A DNA stretch of 64,000 nucleotides from Terrirhizobium terrae (GCF_030323265.1 NZ_CP104992.1:4238589-4302588), one strand, 5' to 3'. Positions 1 through 9,194 are shown, counted from the first letter of the stretch. Program-made: numbers and translations. Notes: generated by a model not told the origin, from the letters alone.

Positions 1-2
1 TG

Positions 3-278
3 GTGGAAGCCTGGAGCGCCGACGAAGCCGTCACCATTCTCGAAAGCCGTTCCGATATCCGCGTCGTCTTCACCGATGTCGACATGCCGGGCAGCATGGA
101 CGGATTGAAGCTCGCCGCCGCCATTCGCGACCGGTGGCCGCCGATAGAGATCATCGTGACGTCCGGCCACATGCGCATGACCGAAAACGTCCTGCCCGAC
201 CGCAGCGTTTTCTTCTCGAAGCCCTACGACACGGAAAGGGTGACTGCCGAAATGACCCGCATGGTCTCGGCAGGTTAA
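3..278 (+). CDS. Single-domain response regulator (receiver), 5' end outside the window
   Basis: This is the last 91 residues of a CheY-like receiver domain; its start lies upstream of the window. The acidic phosphoacceptor context FTDVDMPG and the conserved lysine in FFSKPYD are both visible, with the alpha4-beta5 region between them. The protein stops about 18 residues after the Lys-Pro, so there is no output domain downstream, and it probably acts by protein-protein contact or phosphotransfer. Whether another domain precedes the receiver cannot be seen. The receiver fold is clear; the partner kinase is unknown. Confidence 0.85.
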   Translation: MEAWSADEAVTILESRSDIRVVFTDVDMPGSMDGLKLAAAIRDRWPPIEIIVTSGHMRMTENVLPDRSVFFSKPYDTERVTAEMTRMVSAG

Positions 279-446
279 ATCGCCCAGCAGGTACGCCCTT
301 CTGAAAAATCGACGCTTTGACGTGGTACGGGTACTTCTGCTCTCTGGAGATAGCCCCATCTGCGCAGCTCCGGCCCGGATGATCGCAATCCGGGCCGAAC
401 TGTCATTCCCGCAGAAACGCGGCGCGCCCGAAGGCGCCCTCTACCT

Positions 447-659
447 TCAGCGGTTGAACATGCCGATGACGCGGATCGCGACCTGCTGATGGTTCGTATT
501 CAATCCGATATACTGGTACTGCAGGCCTGTTGTCGAAGCGAGCTCCTGGAGAGCCTTGTATTCGTGCAGTTCCCAACCCGGATAGTTGAAGTATTCGTCG
601 AACAGGATGATCGTGCCGGGTACGATGCGCTCCGCTTGCGCGAAACATGCAGGGCCCGG
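447..659 (-). pseudogene. Remnant of a class I SAM-dependent methyltransferase (C-terminus)
   Basis: On the minus strand about 70 codons read AERIVPGTIILFDEYFNYPGW followed by a helical tail ending MFNR and a stop. The FDEYFNYPGW segment is characteristic of the C-terminal strand of small TylF-like / Methyltransf_24 enzymes. The frame is closed upstream by a stop at 660-662 and no start codon or SAM-binding glycine motif is present. Bases 660-780 give only weakly similar text in other frames. I infer a decayed or truncated gene. Neighbours (a response regulator and a TadE/G-like gene) do not suggest a role. Confidence 0.6.
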
Positions 660-929
660 TCAGGAACGCGAGCTTCTGCCAATTTCACGTAGAGGCTGCA
701 TCGTCTCGAAGACATACCTGGCCAGCCTGATGCCGGCGTCTTGCGCCGGACCGGCCTCGCGCCGCGGTCAATTCAAAGGTTAAGGGCACTGCTCTGCACC
801 TCACTACTTTAGAAATTCAGTAAATTTGCAGCAATGCAAGTTAGGTGAAATCCACCTCACTTCTTGGGCAATAATTCAGGCCTCTCAGATAGATATGCTC
901 TCACAACGAGTGAAATTCTGTGGGGGCAC
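660..929. other. Intergenic region, no gene seen
   Basis: Between the methyltransferase remnant and the TadE/G-like gene there is no supported coding sequence. The right half (about 785-900) is AT-richer than its surroundings and probably holds the promoter of the downstream gene. A purine-rich GTGGGGGC lies just before the ATG at 930. Short overlapping open frames on both strands have no recognisable protein text. Confidence 0.5.
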
Positions 930-1871
930 ATGAACAGGCTTACGAAACGTTTTCTGGAGGATCGCGGCGGCAATTTCGGCATGATGACGGCGCTTCTCGC
1001 CTTTCCGCTGATCATTGCCGGCGGATCGGTAATCGACCTGTCGACTGCCTCTATTGCAAAGACAAACGTTCAGGGCATATCGGACAGCGCAGCACTTGCC
1101 GGTGCGCGCATCTACGACGGCACCAATGCCAATGCGGCCAAGGCAGCGGCAGAGAAATTCCTCAAGGGCTATTCGGCAGATCTCCCGAAAGACGCGACCT
1201 ACAATATCGCGATGAGTGGCCAGACGGTGCAGGTATCGGTTTCCGGCACTTCGCCCAATACCTTCATGGGCATGGTCGGCGTCAGCACCACGCCGGTCGG
1301 CGTCGCCGCTTCGGCAATCGCACCTATGATGCCGAAATCGGTCACCTTCACCCCCACGGGCGCGCAGGGCTGGTACTACAAGAAGGTGTCCATCCTGGTC
1401 ATAAGGCCGAAAAGCACCGTCGAGGAAGTTATCGGCACAGTTGTCTATCAGCCCACGACACGCAACAACGGCGGTCAGGGGACAAGGACAATCTCACCGT
1501 CATCCACCTTCGATCTCGGAAAATATTCCAAGCTCATCCTCAAGATGGAGATCAAGTACGACAGCTGCCCGATCGGCACCAAGCTGGAATTGGACGGCGC
1601 CAAGGTCAATTGCAAGCAGGATAACGGCAATCAGTACAAGACCTACAATCTAACACTGCGGACGGACAATCCCGAGACCAGTCACTACCTTTTTGTCGAC
1701 GGAAAACAGCTCCCAAAAGGCGTGGAAAGCCCATTGAGCAACATTTTCGAATGCGGCCAGACCGCAAGCCACGCATGGGAAGACGGCGGCGGCTTCGACC
1801 GCCAGGACTTCTTCTATACCGCTGAAGCGGTTTGCGCTCCGAACGGCGAATATGTGCGGCTAACACAGTAG
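930..1871 (+). CDS. TadE/G-like secreted protein (Flp pilus-associated N-terminus)
   Basis: A 313-residue protein with a positively charged N-terminus (MNRLTKRFLEDRGGN) followed by one hydrophobic segment (about residues 15-37). It then has the phrase TNVQGISDSAALAGAR, typical of TadE/TadG-like putative Flp pilus assembly proteins; DSAALAGA is the family hallmark. I chose the ATG at 930 because GGGGGC precedes it and it puts the membrane segment at the expected place; an upstream in-frame ATG at 864 is less likely. The C-terminal half is beta-rich with four cysteines and matches no domain I recognise. No von Willebrand A domain is seen and no tad secretion genes lie nearby, so partners must be elsewhere. 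Confidence 0.7.
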   Translation: MNRLTKRFLEDRGGNFGMMTALLAFPLIIAGGSVIDLSTASIAKTNVQGISDSAALAGARIYDGTNANAAKAAAEKFLKGYSADLPKDATYNIAMSGQTVQVSVSGTSPNTFMGMVGVSTTPVGVAASAIAPMMPKSVTFTPTGAQGWYYKKVSILVIRPKSTVEEVIGTVVYQPTTRNNGGQGTRTISPSSTFDLGKYSKLILKMEIKYDSCPIGTKLELDGAKVNCKQDNGNQYKTYNLTLRTDNPETSHYLFVDGKQLPKGVESPLSNIFECGQTASHAWEDGGGFDRQDFFYTAEAVCAPNGEYVRLTQ

Positions 1872-1891
1872 GCTCGACAACAGGTGTGGCG

Positions 1892-3151
1892 CTAACCCGC
1901 CGCCTCGCCCAGCCGGTCGATCTGCCGGCGGATATGGGCGCATTCGGCCGGGGAATTGGCGAGCGCGATCGCCCGGTCGAAGGCGACCCGCGCTTCCGCC
2001 CGCCGCTCGGCCTGCAGCAACAGACCACCCCGCACGCCATGGAAGTAGAAATAGCCGTCGAGCTTGTCGGCCAACGGCCCGATCAGGTCGAGCGCCGCAT
2101 CTGCGCCACTGAGCTTCGACACCGCCACCGCCCGGTTGAGCGTCACGACCGGTGACGGCGAAAGCCGCTCCAGCAATTCGTAAAGCAGCGTGATCTCGCC
2201 CCAGTCGGTATCTTTCGCCTCAACTGCGCGGGCATGCAGCGCCGAGATCGCCGCCTGCACCTGATAGGGCCCGGGCTTGCGGTGACGGATCGCCTTGTCG
2301 AGCATGGCGAGAGCCTCATCGATCAGCCTGCGATCCCAGCGGGCGCGGTCCTGTTCTTCCAGCAGCACGATTTCGCCCGCCGCATCGAAGCGTGCGCCGG
2401 CACGGGAATGCTGCAAGAGCATCAGCGCACAGAGCCCCATGATCTCCGATTCGGCCGGAAAGATGCGCAGGAGCAGCCGCGACAGGCGGATCGCCTCGTC
2501 GCAGAAGGCGGCGCTGTCGGGATTGGCGATGCCGGCCGAATAACCCTCGTTGAACAGCAGATAGACCATCGCCGCGACCGTCTTCAGCCGCTCGGCGCGT
2601 TCATGCACGTCAGGCGCCTCGAAGGCGACGGCGCCCTCGCCCGTCTGCGCCTTGGCGACCCGCGCCTTGGCCCGGGTGATCCGCTGCTCCATCGCGCTTT
2701 CGGAGACGAGGAAGGCGCGGGCGATCTGTTGGACGGAAAGCCCGGATATGATCCGGAGCGCCAGCGCGATCTGCTGCGTATTCGGCAGGTCGGGATGGCA
2801 GCAGATGAACATCAGCCGCAGGATGTCGTCGCGGTAATGCGCATTGTCCAGCCGGTCGGCGATGTCCTCCTCGGCATCGGAGAGATCGGAAAAGACAGCC
2901 TCTTCCGGCAGCGGATCGTTCTTTCCCCGCTTGCGGATCTGGTCGACGCCGCTATTGCGGCCGACAAAGATCAGCCAGGCGGCGGGATCACGCGGCGGCC
3001 CCTTGTCGGGCCATGTGCGGATGGCCCGCAGGCAGGCCTCCTGAAACGCCTCCTCGGCCGTATCGAGATCGCGGAAATAGCGCAAAAGCGCGCCGAGCGC
3101 CTGCGGTCGTGCCGCTGTCAGAGCCAGTTCGATCCAGGCGAGGTCTGTCAT
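1892..3151 (-). CDS. ECF42-type RNA polymerase sigma factor with C-terminal TPR-like extension
   Basis: A 419-residue sigma-70 family protein. Region 2 occupies about residues 10-85 (YFRDLDTAEEAFQEACLRAI, then DQIRKR). Region 4 lies at about 130-170 (SGLSVQQIARAFLVSESAMEQRI). A long helical extension fills 185-419, including the phrase VYLLFNEGYSA that marks the SigJ-like/ECF42 group. Group members are encoded beside a DGPF/YCII protein, as here: the upstream gene overlaps by ATGA, so the two are translationally coupled. No anti-sigma factor is present; in this group the C-terminal extension is thought to substitute. Target promoters are not visible. Confidence 0.93.
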   Translation of the reverse strand: MTDLAWIELALTAARPQALGALLRYFRDLDTAEEAFQEACLRAIRTWPDKGPPRDPAAWLIFVGRNSGVDQIRKRGKNDPLPEEAVFSDLSDAEEDIADRLDNAHYRDDILRLMFICCHPDLPNTQQIALALRIISGLSVQQIARAFLVSESAMEQRITRAKARVAKAQTGEGAVAFEAPDVHERAERLKTVAAMVYLLFNEGYSAGIANPDSAAFCDEAIRLSRLLLRIFPAESEIMGLCALMLLQHSRAGARFDAAGEIVLLEEQDRARWDRRLIDEALAMLDKAIRHRKPGPYQVQAAISALHARAVEAKDTDWGEITLLYELLERLSPSPVVTLNRAVAVSKLSGADAALDLIGPLADKLDGYFYFHGVRGGLLLQAERRAEARVAFDRAIALANSPAECAHIRRQIDRLGEAAG

Positions 3152-3573
3152 GACGAGCCGCCTTCATTCGCCTTGATCTCCCCTCGTCCCGCCTCGCCGG
3201 GATGGAAGACGTAGAAGGGGCGTATCTCGTAAGAACTGGAGCCCGGATTGACGGCCGAAAGGTCCTTGGCGAAGGCAACCGCCTCGTCGAGCCCGTCGAA
3301 TTCCGCCGTGTAGAAGCCGAGCAGCACTTCCTTGGTCTCGGCAAACGGGCCGTCGAGCACCAGGGCCTCGTCCTTGCCGCCCGCCTGGGTCTTACCCTTG
3401 CGCACCGTGGTGGCCGCCGTCGTCGGCATCAGCCGACCGGTCGGGCCGAGCTTGCCGGCCTTCGCCAGCGGCTCCTGCACCGCGTAAAGCCTCGCCATGA
3501 CGGCGGCTTCCTCCTCCTTGGACCAGGCGAAGACGGTTTCCTCATGGGCATAACACAGGATCGCATAAAGCAT
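3148..3573 (-). CDS. YCII/DGPF-domain protein paired with ECF42 sigma factor
   Basis: A 141-residue YCII-related protein, ferredoxin-like fold. The family signature appears as LVLDGPFAETKEVLLGFY, with the C-terminal PFYVFHPG strand. The start at 3573 (MLYAILCYAHEE) is preceded by a strong AGGAGAGAG-type ribosome site, whereas longer readings would add a non-homologous N-terminus. It is the first gene of a two-gene unit with the ECF42 sigma factor (ATGA overlap at 3148-3151). DGPF proteins are the standard companions of this sigma group; their biochemical role remains unclear. Confidence 0.9.
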   Translation of the reverse strand: MLYAILCYAHEETVFAWSKEEEAAVMARLYAVQEPLAKAGKLGPTGRLMPTTAATTVRKGKTQAGGKDEALVLDGPFAETKEVLLGFYTAEFDGLDEAVAFAKDLSAVNPGSSSYEIRPFYVFHPGEAGRGEIKANEGGSS

Positions 3574-3707
3574 CACTCTCTCCTTCTCCAATGGAAGACG
3601 AAGAAGTAGCGGCAGAACCGACAATGTGCATCAGGAAATCGTCTCTTTCCGATCGAGCGAGGCCGAACTAGGTTCAGGACAACAAACACTCAGCCACAGG
3701 GAACCCC

Positions 3708-4416
3708 ATGACTGATCTCTCCGCCTTTCCGATCACCACCAAATGGCCGGCAGCGAACCCGGATATCGTGCAGCTCTATTCCGCCCCCACCCCGAACGGG
3801 GTGAAGGCCTCGATCATGCTGGAAGAGACCGGCCTCCCATACGAGCCGCATTTCATCAATATCGGCGCCGACGAGACCTGGGGGCCGGAATATCTGGCGC
3901 TCAACCCGAACGGCAAGATTCCTGGCGATCCTCGACCCGAACGGTCCGGGCGGCAAGCCGCTGGCGTTGTTCGAGAGCGGCGCGATCCTGATCTACCTCG
4001 CCGAGAAGACCGGCAAGCTGCTGCCTGCAGATCCGGCCGCGCGATACGAGACGATCCAATGGGTGATGTTCCAGATGGGCGGCATCGGACCGATGTTCGG
4101 CCAGCTCGGCTTCTTCCACAAATTCGCCGGCAAGGATTTTGAGGACAAGCGCCCGCGCGACCGTTACGCCAAGGAGAGTGCCCGCCTGATCCGTGTGCTC
4201 GAAACCCGCCTCGAAGGCCGCGACTGGATCATGGGCGACGAATACACGATCGCCGACATTTCCATGCTTGGCTGGGTGCGCAACCTGATTGGCTTCTACG
4301 GCGCGGGCGATCTCATCGCCTATGACGAACTGAAGAGCGTGCCGAAATGGCTGGAACGCGGCCTCGCCCGCCCGGCCGTCCAGCGCGGGCTGGAAATTCC
4401 CAAGCGCTCCGCCTGA
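3708..4416 (+). pseudogene. Glutathione S-transferase family protein, YghU/Nu-like, apparent frameshift
   Basis: Reading starts MTDLSAFPITTKW and continues to LALNPNGKIP, then jumps frame near 3919-3922, where CCTGGCGATC appears to carry one extra G. Corrected, the text becomes KIPAILDPNGPGGKPLALF and continues FESGAILIYLAEKTG to IPKRSA at 4416, giving about 235 residues, the usual length. The N-terminal thioredoxin-like domain (QLYSAPTPNGVKASIMLEE) and the all-alpha C-terminal domain (WIMGDEYTIADISML) are both complete. Family members use glutathione for disulfide-bond reduction of organic hydroperoxides or disulfides. I infer a sequencing error rather than a dead gene. Confidence 0.85.
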
Positions 4417-4467
4417 CATCTGCGGCAGGAACCCTATCTCCTCGGCGTAAAACCCGAGGAGACAGAC

Positions 4468-4920
4468 ATGCCGATGCCTAAATTTCCGCTCGAAGGATCC
4501 TGCCGCTGCGGAGAGGTGCGCCTTAAGATCAGCGCCGTGCCAATGATCACCATGGCCTGCCATTGCAAGGGTTGCCAGAGGATGACCGCTAGCGCATTCT
4601 CCTGCTCGGCGGCAATCCCCTCGAACGGTTTCGAGGTGACGAGCGGCGAACCGGTGATCGGCGGCGCCCATGGCGAGGATGCCCACCATTATCATTGCCC
4701 GCGCTGCAAGAGCTGGCTGTTCACCAGGGCCGTCGGCATGGACTGGTTCGTCAATATCCGCCCGACCATGCTCGATGACGCCACATGGTTTTCACCCTTT
4801 ATCGAGACCTACACCTCGGCGAAATTTCCCTGGGCCGAAACCGGCGCGAGGCATGGCTTTCCCGAATTCCCGCCGCTTGATGCCTATGAGGGGCTGATGA
4901 AGGAATATGCGCGGGCCTGA
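4468..4920 (+). CDS. GFA-family (Mss4-like) zinc-binding protein
   Basis: A 150-residue protein of the glutathione-dependent formaldehyde-activating enzyme family. Zinc-ligand cysteines are visible as CRCGEV (C12, C14), CHCKGCQ (C31, C33, C36) and HCPRC further on. The family includes the original Gfa enzyme but most members have unknown substrates, so a formaldehyde role should not be assumed. It lies about 50 bp after the GST-like gene on the same strand, with a GAGGAGACAG ribosome site, and may be cotranscribed with it. Confidence 0.9.
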   Translation: MPMPKFPLEGSCRCGEVRLKISAVPMITMACHCKGCQRMTASAFSCSAAIPSNGFEVTSGEPVIGGAHGEDAHHYHCPRCKSWLFTRAVGMDWFVNIRPTMLDDATWFSPFIETYTSAKFPWAETGARHGFPEFPPLDAYEGLMKEYARA

Positions 4921-5071
4921 CCGGCGCGTCCCGCATCAACACATATTTGCGCGCATTTCGCCGTTATGTGGAAAAGCGGAATAATGTCTTTTCCCTCAAC
5001 TGGATAGAGGTGCGACGTCACGTCGCCCTCACCCCTTTGTGACCGCGCAAATCATCGAAATGCCACACGAA

Positions 5072-5087
5072 TTAACCTCTCGCTAAC
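5072..5087 (+). promoter_or_regulatory. Possible CtrA-like binding site upstream of the IalB-family gene
   Basis: The sequence TTAACCTCTCGCTAAC has the TTAA-N7-TTAA architecture of the alphaproteobacterial CtrA box with one mismatch (CTAA in the second half). It sits 75 bases upstream of the IalB-like start at 5162. One match to a short degenerate motif is weak evidence and binding has not been shown. Confidence 0.3.
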
Positions 5088-5161
5088 CGTGCCCGCCTTG
5101 AATGGCGGCACTCATCTGTAAGGCCCATCTCCCGGGCCTGTTGTCGTTTTGTGGAGATAAC

Positions 5162-5656
5162 ATGCGCACCAAATCTGCAGCTCTTGCACTCGCCCTCACC
5201 GTAATCGCGGCATCCGCCGCCACCGCCGCCCAGCCGACCCGCATCAAGCAGTTCGAGGCCTGGGGTGTCTATTCCTACACCAACAATGGGCAGAAGAGCT
5301 GCTATGCCCTCTCGGTACCGACCACGTCCGCGCCGGCAAGCGTCAATCACGGCGACAACTTCTTCCTGATCTCGCCGCAGGGCCAGGCCTTCATGCCGCA
5401 GGCCATCATGGGTTACGCTCTAAGGTCGGGATCGGATGTCGAGGTCGCCGTCGGCGATGCGAAATTCGATCTGGCACCGCGCGACAACACCGCCTGGGTG
5501 CGCGACCAAGGCCGCGAGCCCGCGCTGGTCAACGCCATGCGCGGCGGCAGCAGCATGACGGTGAAGGCCACTTCCGGCCGCGGCACCAATACCAGCTACT
5601 CCTACTCGCTGAGCGGCGTCACCGCGGCCCTGCAGGAAGTCCAGAAATGCCGCTGA
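5162..5656 (+). CDS. Invasion-associated locus B (IalB) family periplasmic protein
   Basis: A 164-residue exported protein. Residues 1-22 form a signal peptide ending SAATAA before QPTRIKQF. The mature part carries IalB-family text: FEAWGVYSYTNNGQKSCYALS, then FFLISPQ near the middle and the paired C-terminal cysteine in VQKCR. IalB proteins are small beta-rich periplasmic or surface proteins common in Rhizobiales and Bartonella; in free-living relatives their function is not known. The gene is followed by an SH3-domain envelope gene with almost no gap, suggesting a two-gene envelope operon. Confidence 0.88.
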   Translation: MRTKSAALALALTVIAASAATAAQPTRIKQFEAWGVYSYTNNGQKSCYALSVPTTSAPASVNHGDNFFLISPQGQAFMPQAIMGYALRSGSDVEVAVGDAKFDLAPRDNTAWVRDQGREPALVNAMRGGSSMTVKATSGRGTNTSYSYSLSGVTAALQEVQKCR

Positions 5657-5709
5657 ACGGCGCCGGGCGGCGTTCGGGCGTCATGATCGGCGGGGAGCCC
5701 GCTGATCCT

Positions 5710-6303
5710 ATGCTGAGCAGAAACGTTCGGCGGTTCACCGCCCTGACCCTGGCCGCTGCGCTGGGACTGACAGTCTTTGCCCGCCTGGAGGCTGCCGACA
5801 TGCAGTCTCCGGCGGCAACGGCAAGCCCGGCGGCGACGGCCGCCTTCGGCTCGGGCTTCCGTAAAGGCCGGGTCACAGGCTGGCCCCTGCCCCGCTTCGT
5901 CTCGCTCAAGGCGCGCAGCGCCCATATGCGGATCGGTCCCTCGACCGATTATCCGACGGTTTGGGTCTACTCGGCCCGTGGACTGCCGCTGGAAATCACC
6001 GAGGAATACGGCAATTGGCGTCAGGTACGTGACCAGGACGGCACGACAGGCTGGATGTTCGCCCCGCTTCTTTCCGGCAGCCGCACCGCCGTCATCGGCC
6101 CGTGGCACGACAAGCCTGTGCCATTGCGCAACGCACCGACGAAAACCGCCGGCATCATCGCCGAACTTGCCCCGAAGGTGCGTCTGAACCTCAGGCATTG
6201 CGACGGATCGTGGTGCGATGTCTCGCTGCAGACCAGAAGCCTTGCCGGTTATGTGGCCCAGGCCGATCTATGGGGCGCCTATCCGCATGAGCGGGTGGAG
6301 TAA
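5710..6303 (+). CDS. Exported protein with two bacterial SH3 domains
   Basis: A 197-residue protein when started at the ATG at 5710 (MLSRNVRRFTALTLAAALG), which opens a clean signal peptide. In-frame ATGs at 5647 and 5683 would extend it and overlap the IalB gene. Two SH3-like modules follow. The first has the signature MRIGPSTDYPTVWVY and GNWRQV, the second VPLRNAPTKTAGIIAEL and GSWCDVS ending GYVAQADLWG. Such proteins usually bind peptidoglycan or modulate cell-wall enzymes. The neighbouring D,D-carboxypeptidase converges on it, giving an envelope context. Confidence 0.85.
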   Translation: MLSRNVRRFTALTLAAALGLTVFARLEAADMQSPAATASPAATAAFGSGFRKGRVTGWPLPRFVSLKARSAHMRIGPSTDYPTVWVYSARGLPLEITEEYGNWRQVRDQDGTTGWMFAPLLSGSRTAVIGPWHDKPVPLRNAPTKTAGIIAELAPKVRLNLRHCDGSWCDVSLQTRSLAGYVAQADLWGAYPHERVE

Positions 6304-6312
6304 AAGCGGACC

Positions 6313-7569
6313 TTAGCGCACCACGAAGCAGTCGATCGAGCGCTCTTTCAGCACGGAGCAGGCGCGTGTCGCCTCTTCCCGACCGGCGAAGCCGACGAGC
6401 CGGGCGCGAAACACTTCCTGGCGGCCGGAATAGGAACCCTCGACGCTCGGCGCGAGCTGGCCGAAATCGGAAAGCAGCGGCATTGCCTTTTCGAGCGCCG
6501 CCGAGGCGCTGGAGCGGCTGCCGGCTGCGGAAATCTGGATGCGCCAAAGCTCAGCACCACCAGCCTGCGTATCCGCGCTGGCGATCTCCGCCAGCGGTGC
6601 GACCTGGGGAACGCTGGCATAAGGCGTGACGCTGGCCGCGGCCTTTGCCGGCACGCCAACCGTGATCTCGCGGCGCTCGCTTGGAACAGGTAAAGCCGAG
6701 GCGACGGCAGTGCCCCCGCCCGAGCGCTTCTGGTCGCGCGTCGTGGCAACGGCGACACCCGGAAGAGCGCTTGCCCCCGGAACTGTCTGGTCGAGAAGTT
6801 CCTCCATCCGCGCGTCGCGCAGGCGCGCAGTCTTGCCGCCGAGCACCACGCCGATCAGCCGACGACCGTTGATGGTCACGGCACTGGCAAGGTTATAGCC
6901 GGACGCGTTGACGAAGCCGGTCTTGATCCCGTCCATGCCGGGATAGCGGTACATGAGGTTGTTGTGACCCTTGATCGTGCGCCCGCGGAAGGTAAACGAG
7001 CGCTGCGAGAAGATCTGGTATTCCTTGGGATAGTCGCGGATCAGCGCGATCGCCAGCACCGCCATGTCGCGCGCCGTGGTGACCTGTGCCTCGTCCGGCA
7101 GGCCGGACGCGTTGCGGAAGACCGTGTTGCGCATGCCGAGCTGGCGCGCTCTGGCCGTCATGATCGCGCCGAAACGCTCTTCCGAGCCGCCCAGATGGTC
7201 GCCCATCGCGGCGGCGGCATCATTGGCCGAGCGGATCGCCATGGCATAGACCGCTTCGCGCACGGTGATCGTCTGGCCGGCCTTCACGCCGAGCTTGAAG
7301 GGGATTTTCGACGCCGCGTTGGGCGTCATGACGATCTCGTCGTCCCAGCGGATCTTCCTCGCCTTCAACGCCTCGAAGGTGAGGTAGAGCGTCATCATCT
7401 TGGTCAGCGATGCGGGATGATTGAGCGTCTCGGCATTCTCCGACGCCAGAACCTTGCCGCTCGAAGCATCGTAGATGTAATGCGCATAGCCCGCCTCGGC
7501 GCCGCGGCTCGTCAACAGCAAGGCGAACGCAAGCGACGCAAACGCCATGATCCGTCGGATTGAAAGCAT
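6313..7569 (-). CDS. D-alanyl-D-alanine carboxypeptidase with C-terminal SPOR domain
   Basis: A 418-residue penicillin-binding protein of the DacA/DacF (S11 peptidase) family. A signal peptide covers residues 1-26. The catalytic motifs are present: SLTK at 54-57, SAN in AIRSANDAAAAMG, and KTG in DGIKTGFVNASG. The last about 75 residues (from ELWRIQISAAGS) form a SPOR domain, which binds denuded septal glycan. The enzyme would therefore trim pentapeptide side chains at or near the division site. A Pro/Ala-rich linker joins the domains. The start at 7569 fits the signal peptide and follows GAGGGGAGC. Confidence 0.93.
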   Translation of the reverse strand: MLSIRRIMAFASLAFALLLTSRGAEAGYAHYIYDASSGKVLASENAETLNHPASLTKMMTLYLTFEALKARKIRWDDEIVMTPNAASKIPFKLGVKAGQTITVREAVYAMAIRSANDAAAAMGDHLGGSEERFGAIMTARARQLGMRNTVFRNASGLPDEAQVTTARDMAVLAIALIRDYPKEYQIFSQRSFTFRGRTIKGHNNLMYRYPGMDGIKTGFVNASGYNLASAVTINGRRLIGVVLGGKTARLRDARMEELLDQTVPGASALPGVAVATTRDQKRSGGGTAVASALPVPSERREITVGVPAKAAASVTPYASVPQVAPLAEIASADTQAGGAELWRIQISAAGSRSSASAALEKAMPLLSDFGQLAPSVEGSYSGRQEVFRARLVGFAGREEATRACSVLKERSIDCFVVR

Positions 7570-7706
7570 GAGCTCCCCTCTCGAAACCGCGGGACAGGAT
7601 AGGCAATCGCGCCGTCGCCTGTATCGATACATCCCGCAATACCTCATGCCCGTGCCCCTGGTCAAACCTTAGGGTTAGACTGAAGTCTTGGCCGCACCGT
7701 TAAATA

Positions 7707-9194
7707 TCAGGCGAGTGTCCGCTTTACCGCATCCTTCCAGCCGGCGATTTTCTGCTTGCGCAGCTTGGGCTTCATCTCCGGTTCGAAGCGCTTTTCGCGG
7801 GCCCAGGCCTTGGCAAATTCCTCCCGGCCGGGCCAGACACCGGCCTTGGAACCGGCAAGCCAGGCAGCGCCGAGCGCCGTTGTCTCGAGAATATGCGGGC
7901 GATCCACAGGCGCATCGAGAAGGTCGGCCAGCCGCTGCATCGTCCAGTCCGAGGCGACCATGCCGCCATCGACCCTCAGCACCCGGCGCCCGTCATGGCC
8001 GCGCCAGTCCTTGGTCATGGCATCCAGCAGATCACCGGTCTGGTAGCAGACCGATTCGAGCGTCGCTCGGGAGAATTCCGCAGGTCCCGTCGCCCGTGTC
8101 AGGCCGTAGATCGCGCCGCGCGCCTCCGCATCCCAATAGGGTGCACCGAGACCGGTAAAGGCCGGCACCAGATAGACGTCCTGGTTCGGATCGGCCTCGG
8201 CGGCAAGCTCGCCGCTCTGCCTGGCGTTGTCGATCACGCCCAGTCCGTCCCGCAGCCATTGCACAGCGGCACCGGCGATGAAGATAGAGCCTTCCAGCGC
8301 GTAGGTCGTCTTGCCGTTGAGGCGATAGGCGATGGTCGAGAGCAGCCGGTTCTTCGAGCGGACGAGATCCTTGCCGGTATTGAGCACGGCGAAGCAACCG
8401 GTGCCATAGGTGGATTTGACCATGCCCGGTTCGAAGCAGGCCTGACCGATCGTCGCCGCCTGCTGGTCGCCCGCGACGCCGAGGATCGGGATTTCCGCTC
8501 CGAAGATAGCCTTGTCGGTAACACCGAAATCGTCGGCGCAATCCTTCACCTCCGGCAGCATGGCCGACGGTATGCGCAGGATGTCGAGAAGCTCCTCGTC
8601 CCAGCGGTTGCGGGCGATGTCATAGATCAGCGTGCGCGAGGCGTTGGTGGCATCGGTGACGAAGCTTTTGCCGCCCGTCAGACGCCAGATCAGATAGGTA
8701 TCGACCGTGCCGAAGCAGAGACGGCCGGAGGCGGCCTGCTTGCGGGCGCCCTTCACGTTGGACAGCAGCCAGGAAATCTTCGTGCCGGAAAAATAGGGAT
8801 CGAGCAGCAGGCCGGTGCGGTGGGTGAAGAGCTTCTCCAGCCCCTGTTTCTTAAGCTTTTCGCATTGCTGCGCGGTGCGGCGGTCCTGCCAGACGATCGC
8901 ATTGTAGATCGGCTTGCCGGTCTCCCGGTCCCAAACGATCGCGGTTTCGCGCTGGTTGGTGATGCCAATCGCGGCAATCGACTTGGCCTCGACCTTTGCC
9001 TCGGACAGCGCCCGCTTGATGGTCCAGAGCACGCTCTCCCAGATCTCTTCCGGATCGTGCTCCACCCAGCCCGATTTCGGAAAGATCTGCTTGAATTCCT
9101 TCTGCCCGACGCCGGCGATCTGCATCTTGCCGTCGAACACGATCGCGCGTGTCGATGTCGTGCCCTGGTCGATCGCCAGAATATAACCCGCCAT
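7707..9194 (-). CDS. glpK: Glycerol kinase
   Basis: A 495-residue FGGY-family kinase that phosphorylates glycerol to sn-glycerol 3-phosphate. Diagnostic text includes the N-terminal phosphate loop ILAIDQGTTSTRAIVFD, WVEHDPEEIW, NAIVWQDRRT, the glycerol-binding TYGTGCFAVLNTG and ALEGSIFIAGAAVQWLRDG, and the C-terminal DGGMVASDWTMQ. The start at 9194 (MAGYILAIDQ) directly follows a GAGGAGGACAGC ribosome site; the frame remains open 15 codons upstream without homology. No glpF or glpD is adjacent, so it is a stand-alone gene here. Confidence 0.97.
   Translation of the reverse strand: MAGYILAIDQGTTSTRAIVFDGKMQIAGVGQKEFKQIFPKSGWVEHDPEEIWESVLWTIKRALSEAKVEAKSIAAIGITNQRETAIVWDRETGKPIYNAIVWQDRRTAQQCEKLKKQGLEKLFTHRTGLLLDPYFSGTKISWLLSNVKGARKQAASGRLCFGTVDTYLIWRLTGGKSFVTDATNASRTLIYDIARNRWDEELLDILRIPSAMLPEVKDCADDFGVTDKAIFGAEIPILGVAGDQQAATIGQACFEPGMVKSTYGTGCFAVLNTGKDLVRSKNRLLSTIAYRLNGKTTYALEGSIFIAGAAVQWLRDGLGVIDNARQSGELAAEADPNQDVYLVPAFTGLGAPYWDAEARGAIYGLTRATGPAEFSRATLESVCYQTGDLLDAMTKDWRGHDGRRVLRVDGGMVASDWTMQRLADLLDAPVDRPHILETTALGAAWLAGSKAGVWPGREEFAKAWAREKRFEPEMKPKLRKQKIAGWKDAVKRTLA

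Noticed and set aside
864..929. Upstream ATG at 864 as start of the TadE/G-like gene
   Set aside because: The extra 22 residues have no family similarity and the ATG at 930 has the better ribosome site and membrane-segment position.
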